This document shows, in pieces, positions 1 to 11,562 of a stretch of DNA of 64,000 nt (position 1 is the stretch's first letter; every line of letters starts with the position of its first letter). Below the pieces are notes generated by a model. It did no database searches and was not told the origin of the DNA. It worked only from the letters and a program-made list of their open reading frames with translations. Source of the stretch: Oryzias latipes. Its lineage: Eukaryota; Chordata; Actinopteri; Beloniformes; Adrianichthyidae. The stretch covers positions 15,393,582-15,457,581 of the forward strand of contig NC_019864.2 of NCBI RefSeq assembly GCF_002234675.1, given 5' to 3'. A program made the translations under genes and the position numbers.

Positions 1-139
1 GAGCGGGGTCCGCAGCCAAAGGGCTGGAAGAAACGACTGGGAACCTGGTGAAAGCAGAAAGTAAGAGGGTGAGCTGTTGGTTTAGGCTTTAAACCTTCAG
101 GGGGAAGCAAAGCTGAGATAAGATTAAAACCAAACTTAC

Positions 140-2118
140 TGTTTTTTCAAAGTTTGCCAGACTGAACTCTGTGGGCTTAGGGAAGAATTCAGTCTTATGC
201 ATGAGACCAATGTTGAGAATGATGTTGGTACCCCTCCTGATTTTTGTGCCTTCAATCTCGTCATCCTCCAGAGCTTTGCGCATCGTGAAATCAACCACTG
301 GATGGAATCTCATAGACTCATTAATGAAGCTCTCCAGCACTCTCAGGCTTTCATAGTCGATGCTCTCTGTCGCTTTTTCATCTGCAAATGATCGACGCAC
401 TAAAACAGTTTTAAAAACGAAAGCACACCTGTGCTAAAAAAAACAACACATTAAATTAAAATCTTTTCTGACCCAAAACGCTGTTCATTTCCTCCACTAC
501 CTGCAGCTCCACGTCTGGGTTCTGTTTCAGCAGCATCAGCATGAAGAAGAGGCTGATGGAGAGCGTGTCCGGAGCTGCAATCACCATCTCCAACACGCAC
601 TGCCGGACGTTGTCTGCTGAGAGCTCTCCATGGTTCTGTTCCAGAGCAGACGGGAATGAAAACACACAGAAAATTTTCTGAGGCATAAAAAAGAGAGACT
701 GACCTGAGCAAAGATGAGCTCTGTGGCAAAGTCAAGATCATCATCCAGTTTTTCAGCTTCATTAATCATCTTCCTCTTGATTTCAAGCAGGCTCTCCATT
801 GAATCTTGCAGCTCCTGACTGAAGAATCAAAAGGCTGCATTGAGAAAGTCTCACACTGAAGATGAAAGTGAAATACATTTCTAAGGTTCTTACGCAGCTC
901 GCTTATGCTTGTTGTACAGCCATCCCATCTTGAAAAATACGTCAGGCTTTATCAGAACTGCTTGCCAGGTCTCAAAGTAGTTATGGATTTTTTGCAGCAG
1001 TTCCTTCTCTGTTAAAGGCATCAGTGTCAAATCAGGCAAAGATTGTAAAGTTAATGGCTAAAAATGATGCAACTCAGTTGAGTAATACGTGCAGCTGACC
1101 ATTAAGTGGCACCCTGAGGAATAGCCTGTTGGAAATGTCCACCACAATCGCTCTGAGGAGATTGAGAGCGTCCACATGTCCAGAGGAGTCGGTCACGTCC
1201 TGCAGCCTGGCCAGGTGTTTGGCTGTGGAGCTCACACAGATTCCTACAGTCCTCTGAAGGCTTGGGCCAGACAGAGCTGTGGGGCATCATTCAACACAAC
1301 AAGTCAACAGATTTATTCTGCAATCAAGGCGCCTCACAACATACCACAGTGGTGGTTAAAGTGCCACCTTTGGAAAAATACATCCTGGTTTTCTTCCACA
1401 GAGGGACATCACAGTTGAAAATGATACCCCTTCCATCCATTCCAATGCACTGGAGGCCTTTTTGGCTCCCGAATCTAGACGTGTAGTGGGCGCTCTTCAA
1501 AACATGGTACACCTCAGAAGATCTGTGTTAGGTAAACAAGCTTTCAGCCGGTCATAGTTTTTTTAATGTGGGAGTTTAGTCTGAAAAGACTCACCTGCTC
1601 AATATGAGAGTCTCCTCCCCATTAATCCATACCCTCACAATGCTGCCATACTTTTTATTGTAGTAGTTACATGCTGTTCCAATCCCCATCCAGATAAATC
1701 TTGCATAGGACAGGACAGGACCAAGTCCTGCCAAGAAGGAAGGACCTGACACAAGGGTTAAGATGCTTTTATTTTTGGCCCTTTTTGATCATCTTTTATT
1801 ACCATAGTTTTATTGGATTCCCTTTGACCACATGACAAACTATCTTTTATGGATAAAAATGAAAACCTTTACTGGTTCCAAACTGACTAAGCTGACATGA
1901 TTTTAGTCATTTCCAGGAAAATAAGGGTAACGATAATAGTCACAATCTCTAATGTAAGTGTAATGAAAGAAGAAGCCCATACCTGGTATGTGTGAAAGGT
2001 GACTTTGTCTCCACGTGTTAATAAACAGAAGTATCAGCATCAGAAGAAGTAAGAAAAGTGTGACTTGAGACACACTGTGAAACAACTCGTCGAGGGTTTG
2101 CACCTCTTGCTGGATCAT
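140..2118 (-). CDS. cyp19a1a: Aromatase (cytochrome P450 family 19), ovarian type, exons 1-8; 3' exon outside window
   Basis: Aromatase converts androgens to estrogens in the endoplasmic reticulum. Coding exons read on the minus strand: 1983-2118, 1595-1745, 1368-1522, 1100-1276, 894-1008, 704-818, 473-635 and 140-381. They give 418 residues in one continuous frame with GT/AG borders. The first ATG in frame (2116-2118) precedes a hydrophobic leucine-rich membrane anchor (about residues 16-32). The I-helix of exon 7 shows the aromatase-specific AAPDT. Exon 8 carries the K-helix ExxR (ESMR) followed by FHPVVDF. The heme-binding cysteine lies in the last exon, beyond the window edge. NPDVELQ and ESFINES resemble the gonadal paralogue as I remember it, rather than brain cyp19a1b, so the a1a/a1b choice is an inference. 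Adjacent gldn matches vertebrate synteny. The gene is complete apart from the window cut. Confidence 0.93.
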
Positions 2119-4346
2119 CTTCTTGTCTCTGCAGAAACTCACACTAAACTCACTTTATCCTGTCTGCAGGTGGATGGGGTCTGCTTAGAGCAAGACACAA
2201 AACAGCCTTATCTACTCAGTAAATGAAGCTCTTTCTGCAAACAGCCTTACTCTCCCTCCTGTGTGATACATCTGTCCTTCAGTGCTGGGGGGGAAACACG
2301 GCACACTAAAATCCACCCACTCTGGGATTAAGATGATTGTTGTGGAAAAGTGTAAGGAATAATTTTTCACATCTAATGTAACACATGATTAGTTATGTTA
2401 ACTGCAGGTACAGGGAAACCTTGGCTGTATTAAACTTGGCTGTTAGTTTCTTTATTATTAAAGATTATTATTAAAGATTATTGTAGATTAAAGAAAAACC
2501 TGCATTTTAAAATGTGAAAAGTCCAAGAATAGATATGAAAAGTCCAATAAAAAAGTATCTAAGTACATTACTAAATAACTTGGAATTTGGATTTGATTTA
2601 TTTTTAGCAATCGAAAAAAAAAGTACAAAAGAAGACAAATGAAAGACATATACAACTATATATAGATATATCAAATTTAAGACGATTGGTCAGTATTTAA
2701 TTATGGAATACAAATTTAAAAGTAAAAGAGGAAGGCATTCATATATAATGATGTATATATAATATGTAATAATAACACATTATCATTACTCTTTATCATA
2801 AATCTTATAGATGCAATATGAGACATATTGAATCCATAAAATGTGAACTTTATCAAAAACAGCTTAATTAATTGTTTAAAAAGCAATAACATCAAAACAT
2901 GTTTGTATTTGAGGTTTTTCTTTTACTTTCCTCTGTAAATTCCTGTCCAATTCCATGGATTGGACAATCTCATAGTGGATAAAATCTCCACACAATTTCA
3001 AGTTTTTACAAAGAACAGTTGGATTAATTTTACAAACAAGTTCATTAGAAGTTTTTTTTTTTGTGTGTGTGTGGAAAATATTAAAAGCTGCTACTCACCT
3101 CACAGATCTTCTCCTACCCCTGAAAATGCAAGTTGGGTTTGAGGGGATTCAGACTTCCCTTCCCTGGTTTTAAGGTAACCTGCTTTCCTCTGCCAAATTA
3201 ATCACATTGAATCAAGCGTTTATAAATCCTTGGATGAGACCTTATTTTGCTGGTTGCCTGGAAACTGCCACTTTTGGGTTACAAGGACCATTCTGTGGAC
3301 AAGCAGAGCACAGAGCATGTCTGAACCACCAACTTTTTGTCTGCAAAAAAAAGGGAAAGTATTCTTTTTTTTCACAAGTAGCAAAAAAATGCATCTCTCT
3401 TCCCTTTATCTTTTCCATTTATATATTTATTTATCTTATTTTAATAGGCTTGGCTTTGTAGTGCGTCGAGGGGGAGAAAAAAGGCAAACTGTCCATCAAC
3501 CCTGGGAAGCTTTTCAAGGACAAATTAATTAGCTGGGTCAGGCTGACCTGTGTCAAAGGAAGCAGGCTCTCATCCAGCAGCGGGATAAAAGAAAGGAAGA
3601 GAATAGAGGGAAAAAAATAATTACATGTTTACTACTGAAAGCACAGGTCCCAGAAGGTTCAGTTGAACTATTTTTAAAATAGCTGAAGATTTTGTTTTTA
3701 CAATGAATTATGGGTATGAAGGAACAGCTTTTACAATGTGGTGTTTACAGTTTAATGGGGTTTAATTGGCTTGAATTCTGAACAGAAATGACAACAAAAG
3801 TGTACTGGGTTATATTTAAAACAAAAACAATGCTTCAATTTAAAAAAAATCAAACGTTGTGGTACTTTCGTTTCATACTTGGAAGTTCAAATTAAAAACA
3901 TCCTTTCATGCAGGAATAGTTTGACACCCCCACAGTTCTATCCACACCGCCAGTGGTTTGCTGGAAGCTCTCTGAGGCCTCTTTTGTGGATTCAGACAAT
4001 GTCTTTCCTTGTTCCCAACCCATTTATTTCACGTCCATGTCATTTCCAGTGAGATAGTATTCAAAGGCTAGACAGATGACAATCTCCACACTCTCTGCAT
4101 GCTGTGTCACTCTTAAAATATGCCTATTGGTTACTTCTAAATCAAGCAAGCCTACACATTTGAGCTGTTGCCCAGATGCATGTTGCGCAATGCATCACCC
4201 TGCAGCCACAGACATATTTTAACGTGTTTATTCCTCTACAACGGCCTGAGGGGGGTTTGTCTGTGACGTCTTATTTGGTGGGAGACGCACAAATTTGAAC
4301 TGCGTATGAAAATTAGAGTCCAGAACACGGGGAACAGGGCGCAGCC
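2119..4346. other. Intergenic region between divergent cyp19a1a and gldn
   Basis: About 2.2 kb holding the promoters of two divergently transcribed genes. It is AT-rich, with an (AT)-rich patch near 2740-2790 and a GT run at 3060-3072. Short open frames here show no domain or splice context. The stretch at 3170-3330 is less AT-rich than its surroundings and could be a regulatory element, but I cannot support that from one sequence. Confidence 0.5.
2273..2279 (-). promoter_or_regulatory. Possible SF-1/Ad4BP half site upstream of cyp19a1a
   Basis: On the minus strand the bases read AAGGACA, about 155 bp upstream of the start codon. This resembles the SF-1 (NR5A) core known to drive fish ovarian aromatase promoters. 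It is a seven-base match, so it could be chance. No convincing TATA box was seen, only a weak TAGATAAGG about 90 bp upstream of the ATG. Confidence 0.3.
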
Positions 4347-7300
4347 ATGACAGAGAAAAGTTTTGGTGTGTGGAAAACCCTGCTGTTGGGAATGTGTGTG
4401 CTGCTGCTACTGGGCAGTGCAGGTTGGATTTTCTTGCTGGTTCAACACAGAGAGCTGGTAAAGGAGCTGGCCAGGCTGCAGTCCCAGGTGCAGGAACTGT
4501 CTCAGAGCTGCAGGCTGCAAGCAAGAAAGCATCAGGATGAAACTGGAGAAGTGGGAGAACTGAAGAAGCTCCACCGCAGCAGGAGGGACCAGGTGGACGA
4601 AGTGATCCAAAAACAAGACCAGGATATGCTGATGCTGATGACATACTCCATGATTCCAGTAAGGCGACTTGAATCTTACGTGGCGGTAACATGGTTTACT
4701 TGCAAAATGTAAATTTCTGCAGCAAGTGAAATGTAATAAATGTTGGCTTAGTATGGAATTGTTGGGACAAAATCGGATTTAAAGAATTCAAAGTCTGTTC
4801 TGGCTAATTATGTGGGCTCATTTAGGAGTGCTTCCTGTGAGAATGTGCTTTAGAGTGAAGCTTGACGCCTCACATCCTGGATGAAGTGGAAAAACTTCAA
4901 CAACTGTGCACTTTAAGTACAGTCTACATGCTGTGAACTGATCTTGAGAGGAAAGTTTGGAATGTTTTGATGGAAATGAAGTGAAAGTACACATCATTGG
5001 CTACTTTGAATTCACATTTTTTCCAAACCAGAAAAAACATAAAAAAGTGTGAATTTGTATCACAAAATTAACATTATCAAAAATCAATAGAAGGCTTTCT
5101 AAAATAGAAGTGGCTGCTTTGATTTTGCGGAGATGAAAAAGCATTACTTCATGATCTGCCCTCGTGAACCTTTTTCCCCCCTTTCCTTTCAGACAAAAGC
5201 CCTTGTGGATCTGTGCAACGACTCCAGAGGACTTTGTATAACAGGTTCCTCTTCTGAATACTTCAAAATCCTGCTGCATTTCTTTTTAGATTTTCACTTT
5301 GAGTAAAAATGTTTATGTTTTTGTTTTCAGGTCCAGCTGGACCTCCAGGTAATATCTAATATTTTATTTTGCCTTGTTACCTCCCAAAACTGTACCTATT
5401 ATACTAAAAAGTATTTCTGGGCATCAGGAAGACGTGGCCCACCTGGACCGAGGGGTGAAGTTGGCCCAATGGGCAGAAGAGGGAAGAAAGGTGCGACACT
5501 AACCTTTTAAAACGTCAAAACCATGCATTTCTAATTCAAAAGAAACAAAAGCTGTTTGGAACAGCCTGTCATTGTTCAGCCGGGATTTCACAACATGTGC
5601 ATCCCACTCGCTGTCTGTGAGAGCCAACAGCTGCCACGCACTGGTGCTGTTTACCGCTTGCTGTTTAAACTTGCTAAGTTTGCACTATCCTTAGTTTGAT
5701 CTGTTTTGCAACAGAAAAAGCAGAGAGCAATGAAAAAAGTAAGAAAGTAGAAAAGAAGGAAAGACATTTTTTGTGCTCTGTTGTGGCTCATAACTAACGT
5801 TCCGTAACAGTTAAGTTACTTTCACTTTTAGATTTATGATTCTTAACAAACGTATCCTTGCATACCCCCAAAAATAAACGTATTTAACGATACTCAATTT
5901 ATATATAGATTGACACTTCTCAAAAGAAAAAGAAATTTGTTGCAGCACTGAATCCTTACAATTACTGAATAATGGAAAAATTGTAACTAAAGTACTGCAT
6001 GGTAGCAACAAGTCTTAACAAAGACTGCAAAGGGGCACAATTACTCCTTAACTTTTTAATAACCCTAATTTGGAAACTGAGTGAATAGTTTTCTGTTCTG
6101 ACTGAGACATGATTTTATCGTCAAAACAATCAAAGTCTCATGTGTTTCCCATGCTGTCAGTATGGCAGTTCTCCAAAATATTCTACACTCCCATGTAGCT
6201 CTACTAACATGGAGAAGTGTGTTTTTTCAACAGTGTTGCTGAGATTTTAAAAGTTTTCTAAAAACCTGCATGAATAGCATATGTTATGCTTGTCTTTCAT
6301 ATTAATTCTGTTTTTATGCCAGATGCAATAATGTGCAGGATATTTTCAAAGCCCCTATTCTGCCTGGGGGAGGCTTTTTGTAAAATTGCCCTCACGATTT
6401 TTGGGAAAAGGCATTTAGATTCCATAAATTACAAAATTCTGTAGCACTTTGTAATAAGGGTCCCTTTATTAATGTTAGACAATGCATACTTTAAAACGTG
6501 GCTGTTAACACTTTGTTTAATAGTTAATTAATGCTTAACTAGGTAATAACTGACATTCAGAAACAGACCAACATTATAAAATGTTACCCAAAATTCTAAA
6601 GTTTCTATGTTTGAGGACAGTGAGTGTCTGTGGTCAGCACTAATCCATAATAATGATTACATTTTAAATATGACTATCTGTGTGTTAAGGCCCTCCCGGT
6701 CCCCCTGGTAAACCCTGTAGCACCTGTTGTTTCCCTGAAGTTAGAAACCAGACCAGCAGAGATAGAATTCATCAGTCCAACTTCTCCAAAGGTACGATCA
6801 TTCATGCAATCAAACAAAAGTTCATCTTAACCGACCGAAATGACAATGGAAAACGTGTCAATTGAACAAAATTTTGCTGACAAAATTCAAGCTGGGTGAG
6901 AAAATTTTAAGTTTTCTTAAGAGCGTCACCACTTTTAAACAAGATTTTTTTTTAAATCTTTGTTAACTTTGTCCCAAGTTCAAATGCATAACTTGTTTAT
7001 CAAAATGTAGAATCAAACCATTTTTAAATCCACAGTCTGGGACGATTCAATGATGATAAAATTCTTAAATGTACAAGTAATTGATTTTGACCTTTTTTTA
7101 TATGCATTGGTTTCAAAGTCAATTGGAAACCTCTATATCAAGGAAACTCCTTATAAAGCCTTTGTGCAGTGCTCTGTAGTTTTTCCCTGCAAGTGTGTAA
7201 CAAGTTTCTATTTCTTTCTTTGGATGTCAACACTGATGCTCTCAGGAACACCAACACCACCAGCTGACAACTCCAGATATGCTTTAAACTTTACTGATGT

Positions 7301-10300
7301 TAACAAACTTCTGGACACAGATACAACACCTGGTGAGGACCCGGGCGAACCACTAATAATAATAAAAATACTCATTATTTATAGCAAATATATATAAAAA
7401 GGATTTTTTTCTTATTTTCTAGAGCCTCTGTCTTTGCATCCAAACTCCAGCCATGTCTCATTGAATGAAACTAATGTGGAAAATTTCACTGAAGCTCCTA
7501 ATGGATATTTTCTATCTTGTAAGTGAATAATGTTACATACACAATGTTAAAAATATTATCAGATTTCTCAAATGTAAGAAGTGCTGCACAATGAGGCTGT
7601 TTAATGTGATGTTTCAGATTCTCCCACAGTGCAACCTACTGTGGACTTAAGGGACAGCAGTGATGCCTTTGGAAATGTAACAGACAGCATTTCAGCCACA
7701 GGTTGGAAAACGTGTCACATTATTCTGTTAATAATATAAAGAAATATGTATGATAATTTATCATGTATGTTTTATACCTAAAGACTGTATTTACTATCTC
7801 TTAAATGGAAGATTTTTTGGTAAGTTTTTTTTAAAACAGGATTTAAACAATTATGAAATCAACCAGGTCTCCAGATTTGAATGATTTTAATTTCTTAAAC
7901 AGACAATTATTTGGCTATATGTAAGAGGATCTGGGGATTATTTTTATGGCTTTTTTTTGACAAAGAAAAACACAGTTTATTGTTGATTTATGTGTGTTTC
8001 CCTGCACCTCGACACAACAGATCATGTATGAAAGGATAAAATGTTAGCATAGCGTATTACCACCTTTGTTTTCTGCAGAGTTGGTTTCTCCTCATCCATA
8101 CATCAAACGTAAAAGCTGGAGTGAAAGCGGTTCAGAAAATGGAACAGAAACATCACCTTTGATGTTAACAGGTTATTCCTAAGAAAAATCAGCATTACTG
8201 AGATGTGATGTTAACTTCATCCTCCGTTCATTATACCTATAATGATTCCTGCACCACCAGCACAAAATCTAACTCAGGATGGAGAGGAAATCCTCAACAT
8301 GACTGACTTTGAGAAATTTCACTCAGATTTTGATCATGGTAAATCGTACAATTGCAGAAATAAATGAAAATGTCCCGACAACTGGTCTGTTTGTGTTAAA
8401 TTTGTGTTTGTGTTTCCTCACAGACAAACATGAGACTCAGCCAACTTTCACTGATTCTGAGAATAATACAGACTCAAACCTCGAATCTGGTAAAAAAATT
8501 AAAAAGATTGCAAGTAAACTGATCAAGTTAGAGAAAAAAGATGAATGCATGTCAACTTCATTTTTCACACGTGTTTTTAGGGAAAGAGTCATTTTACCAA
8601 AATGACTCCTTACATGACTCATACACAAATGTGACACAAGGGCCATTTCATTTACTGCATTTAGGTAAAAGTCAATCCTTTTTCAAATTTGCTCCTAAAA
8701 GCAGAAGCTTGTTAACTTGTTTTTAATTCAAACTTTTAAGCAAACAATGATCTCTCCTCTACAGACTCAAAGGATTCAAACCAAAGCAGAGACACTATAA
8801 ATGATAGTGGAGCTGCTAATAAAACAAGCATGGAAGGAGGTAAGAATGATTCTTTTGCTCTCATTTGAACACTTAGGTGTGTTGATATGTTTCCAGTCAC
8901 AGAATTTTGGTTGAATATCAGATCAATCCAAAGTGCTTTATGATTTTTTTTTAAACATTAATACTTTAGAACCCTAAAGCCAAAGTATGTTGGAAGACCA
9001 AAAAGGAGGTTGATTGATATATTGAAGGAGGACATAGAGGGTGGTTGGTGTGTGCGAGGAGGATGCAGAAGAAAGAATCAAATGGATGTGAATGATTTAC
9101 TGTGGCGACCCCTAAAGGAAGCAGCAGAGAAGCAAATGAGAAGAAATATTTGAAATATTTGAAGCCGACTTTAAAAACAGAATCCAACATGTTCTTAAGA
9201 CTCTGCCAACACATGCCTACAGTTCATTAATTGTGGTACTGAAATAATGGAGAAACTGTTTTTTTTTTTCACAGAGTGGTCTGCATTACTTTTAGCTGAG
9301 AACACCACAGATGATCTCAATGTGACTGAGTTTAACAATCTTTTGACTGCAATCACAAAACTTGGTAAATGACCAAAATGATTAATTGCCAAGAAGTTGT
9401 GGTATCTTATTTTATATTATATTTTGTAGAGGAAGTGATATTTTACCAAGGAGAAAACCATGAGTCCTTGAATGTTTCTGGTAAAGAAAATTCCACAAAG
9501 GCTCCAGTAAAAATGCTTAAAGGTGAGAAATCACAATTTTTCAAGTTAAATATTGGTTTTGAAAACCTGTAATTCTTGAATAGGCAAGCTTACTGGTACT
9601 CTGATTTTTTACTTTGCAGAGTCCCTTGATGAAGACCAAAGGACTGACCTTTTTCATGACAGCAGAAATTTTAATCCAACAATGATATATGGTGGGCAGA
9701 ATTGTGTTTCACGTTTGATTTGAAGGGATTTACAATTGTCTCTGCAGCGACCCTCATTGAGTTATCTTTTCTTCTGCAGAAACCACAACAGTTCCGGAAA
9801 ACTTCAGGGAGGATTTCAATGATTCTTACTTCAATGAACAGACAAACAGACAAGTGGAAACTGGTAAATCTAAAAAAATTATATACTGTTAAGATTAATA
9901 TAATTTTGGCCATATATGTTTAAAACAGGATTATTAAACCACAACTTGAGTTGTTTTTTCTCACTTCAGTATCGTTTCAAGACAGCAGGCATGAGATCTT
10001 CAATGAGATCTTCAATGAGATCTTCAATGAGACCTTCAATGAGACCTTCAATGACATCAAAAGAAAGAGTTCAACAGATTCACCAACAACTTTGCTAACA
10101 AGTCAGATCAACAATCTTATTATAATTATTTTAACTAGCTTAGGAGGGTATGGCAAGGGTACATTTGTTATTCTGTCATTGATTTGTTTCAAGCAGCAGG
10201 ACATTACATAACACTCATTTTTTAATTTATAAATTTGATGTTTTCAGGTGTGGATCAAAGGAAAGATGCGTTAAATGACAGCGGAGACATTGAAGACAAA

Positions 10301-11562
10301 CCAACAAAAAAGAGTAAGTCAAAATGTAATTTGGGATTCTTTTACATCAATCTGTTCAAATGTTGACAGTTTCCCTGCTTAAGTCGGCTAACTGACCATC
10401 TGTTAAAGAATTTTTTTTTACATTTTTGAGCAGTAAAGGTGGTTCTTTGTGGTCTTTGTTCTTTTTTTAGACTTCTCACAGCATCTCTTGACTAACAATA
10501 ACAAAAATGGAGCAACCAAACTGCCAAAAACAGGTTAGAATTGTATGGTTGTATAAAGGTTAAATATGGAATGGATCTGTTGTCAAAATCTAACCCTGCA
10601 TCTTTTGTGTTGCAAATTTGGTACAAAAACTGATCCTCTCCTATTAATTGAATTATTATTTTGTATTTTCTCATTTAGAATGTAAAATTAGAAGCATCAA
10701 ATGTTCAGAGAGGTCCATCTCAGTGGAAAGCACATTTGGAGCATGGATGTTTGATGCTTCACGGCAGGATAACGGGCGATTGTGGGTGGCCCATCATTTT
10801 TCAGGTGAATTTGCGGCTGCCAATGCTTTCTCATTTTCCTTGTGAAAGCTTTGCATTTAACACCAGATATATGTCTTTACCAGGTCAGAAATTACTGGAG
10901 TTCAGAAACGTTTCCTCATTTCATGATGCAGACAACAAAACTGTTAAAGTTTGGAAGTTCTACCAAGGGTGTGGACACGTTATTTATGAGGGTGCATTTT
11001 ATTATCAAATTGGAGGAACAAATACACTTGTAAAGTAAGTGTTTCTATTGAAAGTTTTTTGTAACTTAATTTTATACTCATGATCAATATTTTTTACAGG
11101 TTTGATTTAAAGACAAACAGAACAACCTCTCTGACCATCAAACAAAGCAAATATAAAAGCCTAACTTACCTCTTCAAAAACTCAAAGACGTATTTCAAGT
11201 TTGCTGTGGATGAAAATGGACTGTGGGTCATTTTTGCATCCAATGCAGAGGACAACATAATGGTGTCAAAGCTCAGCTCGGACACATTCTTGGTGGAGCG
11301 CACCATTAACACTTCATACCCTACAGCCAAAGCAGGGAATGCTTTCATCGTTTGTGGGGTTCTGTATTTTACAGATGACAATGACAAACAAGTGACTTAT
11401 GCTTTTGATCTGAAGACAGAGGTTCCACTGAATGTAAAAATTGACTTAAGGCCAGGCCATGGCACCTTGGCGATGGTGTCCTACTATCCCACCAAAAGAT
11501 TTTTGTATTTGTGGGACAACAAAGGTATAACAACCTGTCGAGTTAAAGTCAAACAGAACTAA
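4347..11562 (+). CDS. gldn: Gliomedin with enlarged stalk (collagen-like plus olfactomedin domains)
   Basis: Gliomedin is a type II membrane protein of myelinating glia that clusters sodium channels at nodes of Ranvier by binding NF186/NrCAM. Exons: 4347-4658, 5193-5244, 5331-5348, 5428-5490, 6690-6791, 7246-7332, 7423-7518, 7618-7701, 8079-8171, 8261-8338, 8424-8489, 8581-8664, 8765-8839, 9275-9364, 9430-9522, 9620-9691, 9780-9863, 9970-10101, 10248-10313, 10471-10533, 10679-10804, 10884-11034 and 11100-11562, totalling 2550 bp or 849 residues. Residues 13-33 form a signal-anchor helix, followed by a coiled-coil-like segment. Gly-X-Y repeats lie in exons 3-5. The olfactomedin domain runs from about residue 604 to the end. 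Human gliomedin has 551 residues. The excess is the exon 6-20 stalk, rich in Asn, Asp, Ser and Thr. All these exons begin and end in phase 1. A poly(A) signal lies at 11639-11644. Exon choice for the most divergent stalk exons is inferred from splice sites and frame. Confidence 0.9.
8990..9140 (+). repeat. Short retroposon tail in gldn intron
   Basis: The stretch ending in TGTGGCGACCCCTAAAGG followed by a purine-rich tail is the conserved 3' end of a dispersed fish retroposon. A related tail (GTGGCGACCCCTGAAGG) recurs at 40190 in this window. It lies in the gldn intron between 8840 and 9274. Its boundaries are approximate, and the parent family is not assigned. Confidence 0.5.
9993..10052 (+). 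repeat. 12-bp coding tandem repeat (five units) in gldn exon 18
   Basis: Five head-to-tail copies of GAGAYCTTCAAT: three with ATC, then two with ACC. They encode EIFN three times and ETFN twice. The unit is a multiple of three, so the frame is kept. The two ETFN units each create an N-glycosylation sequon (NET or NDI context aside). The near-identity of the units suggests recent slippage and likely length variation between individuals. Confidence 0.9.

Noticed and set aside
4228-4692. Long minus-strand open frame over gldn exon 1
   Set aside because: It is the antisense shadow of a real coding exon and has no splice or family support.
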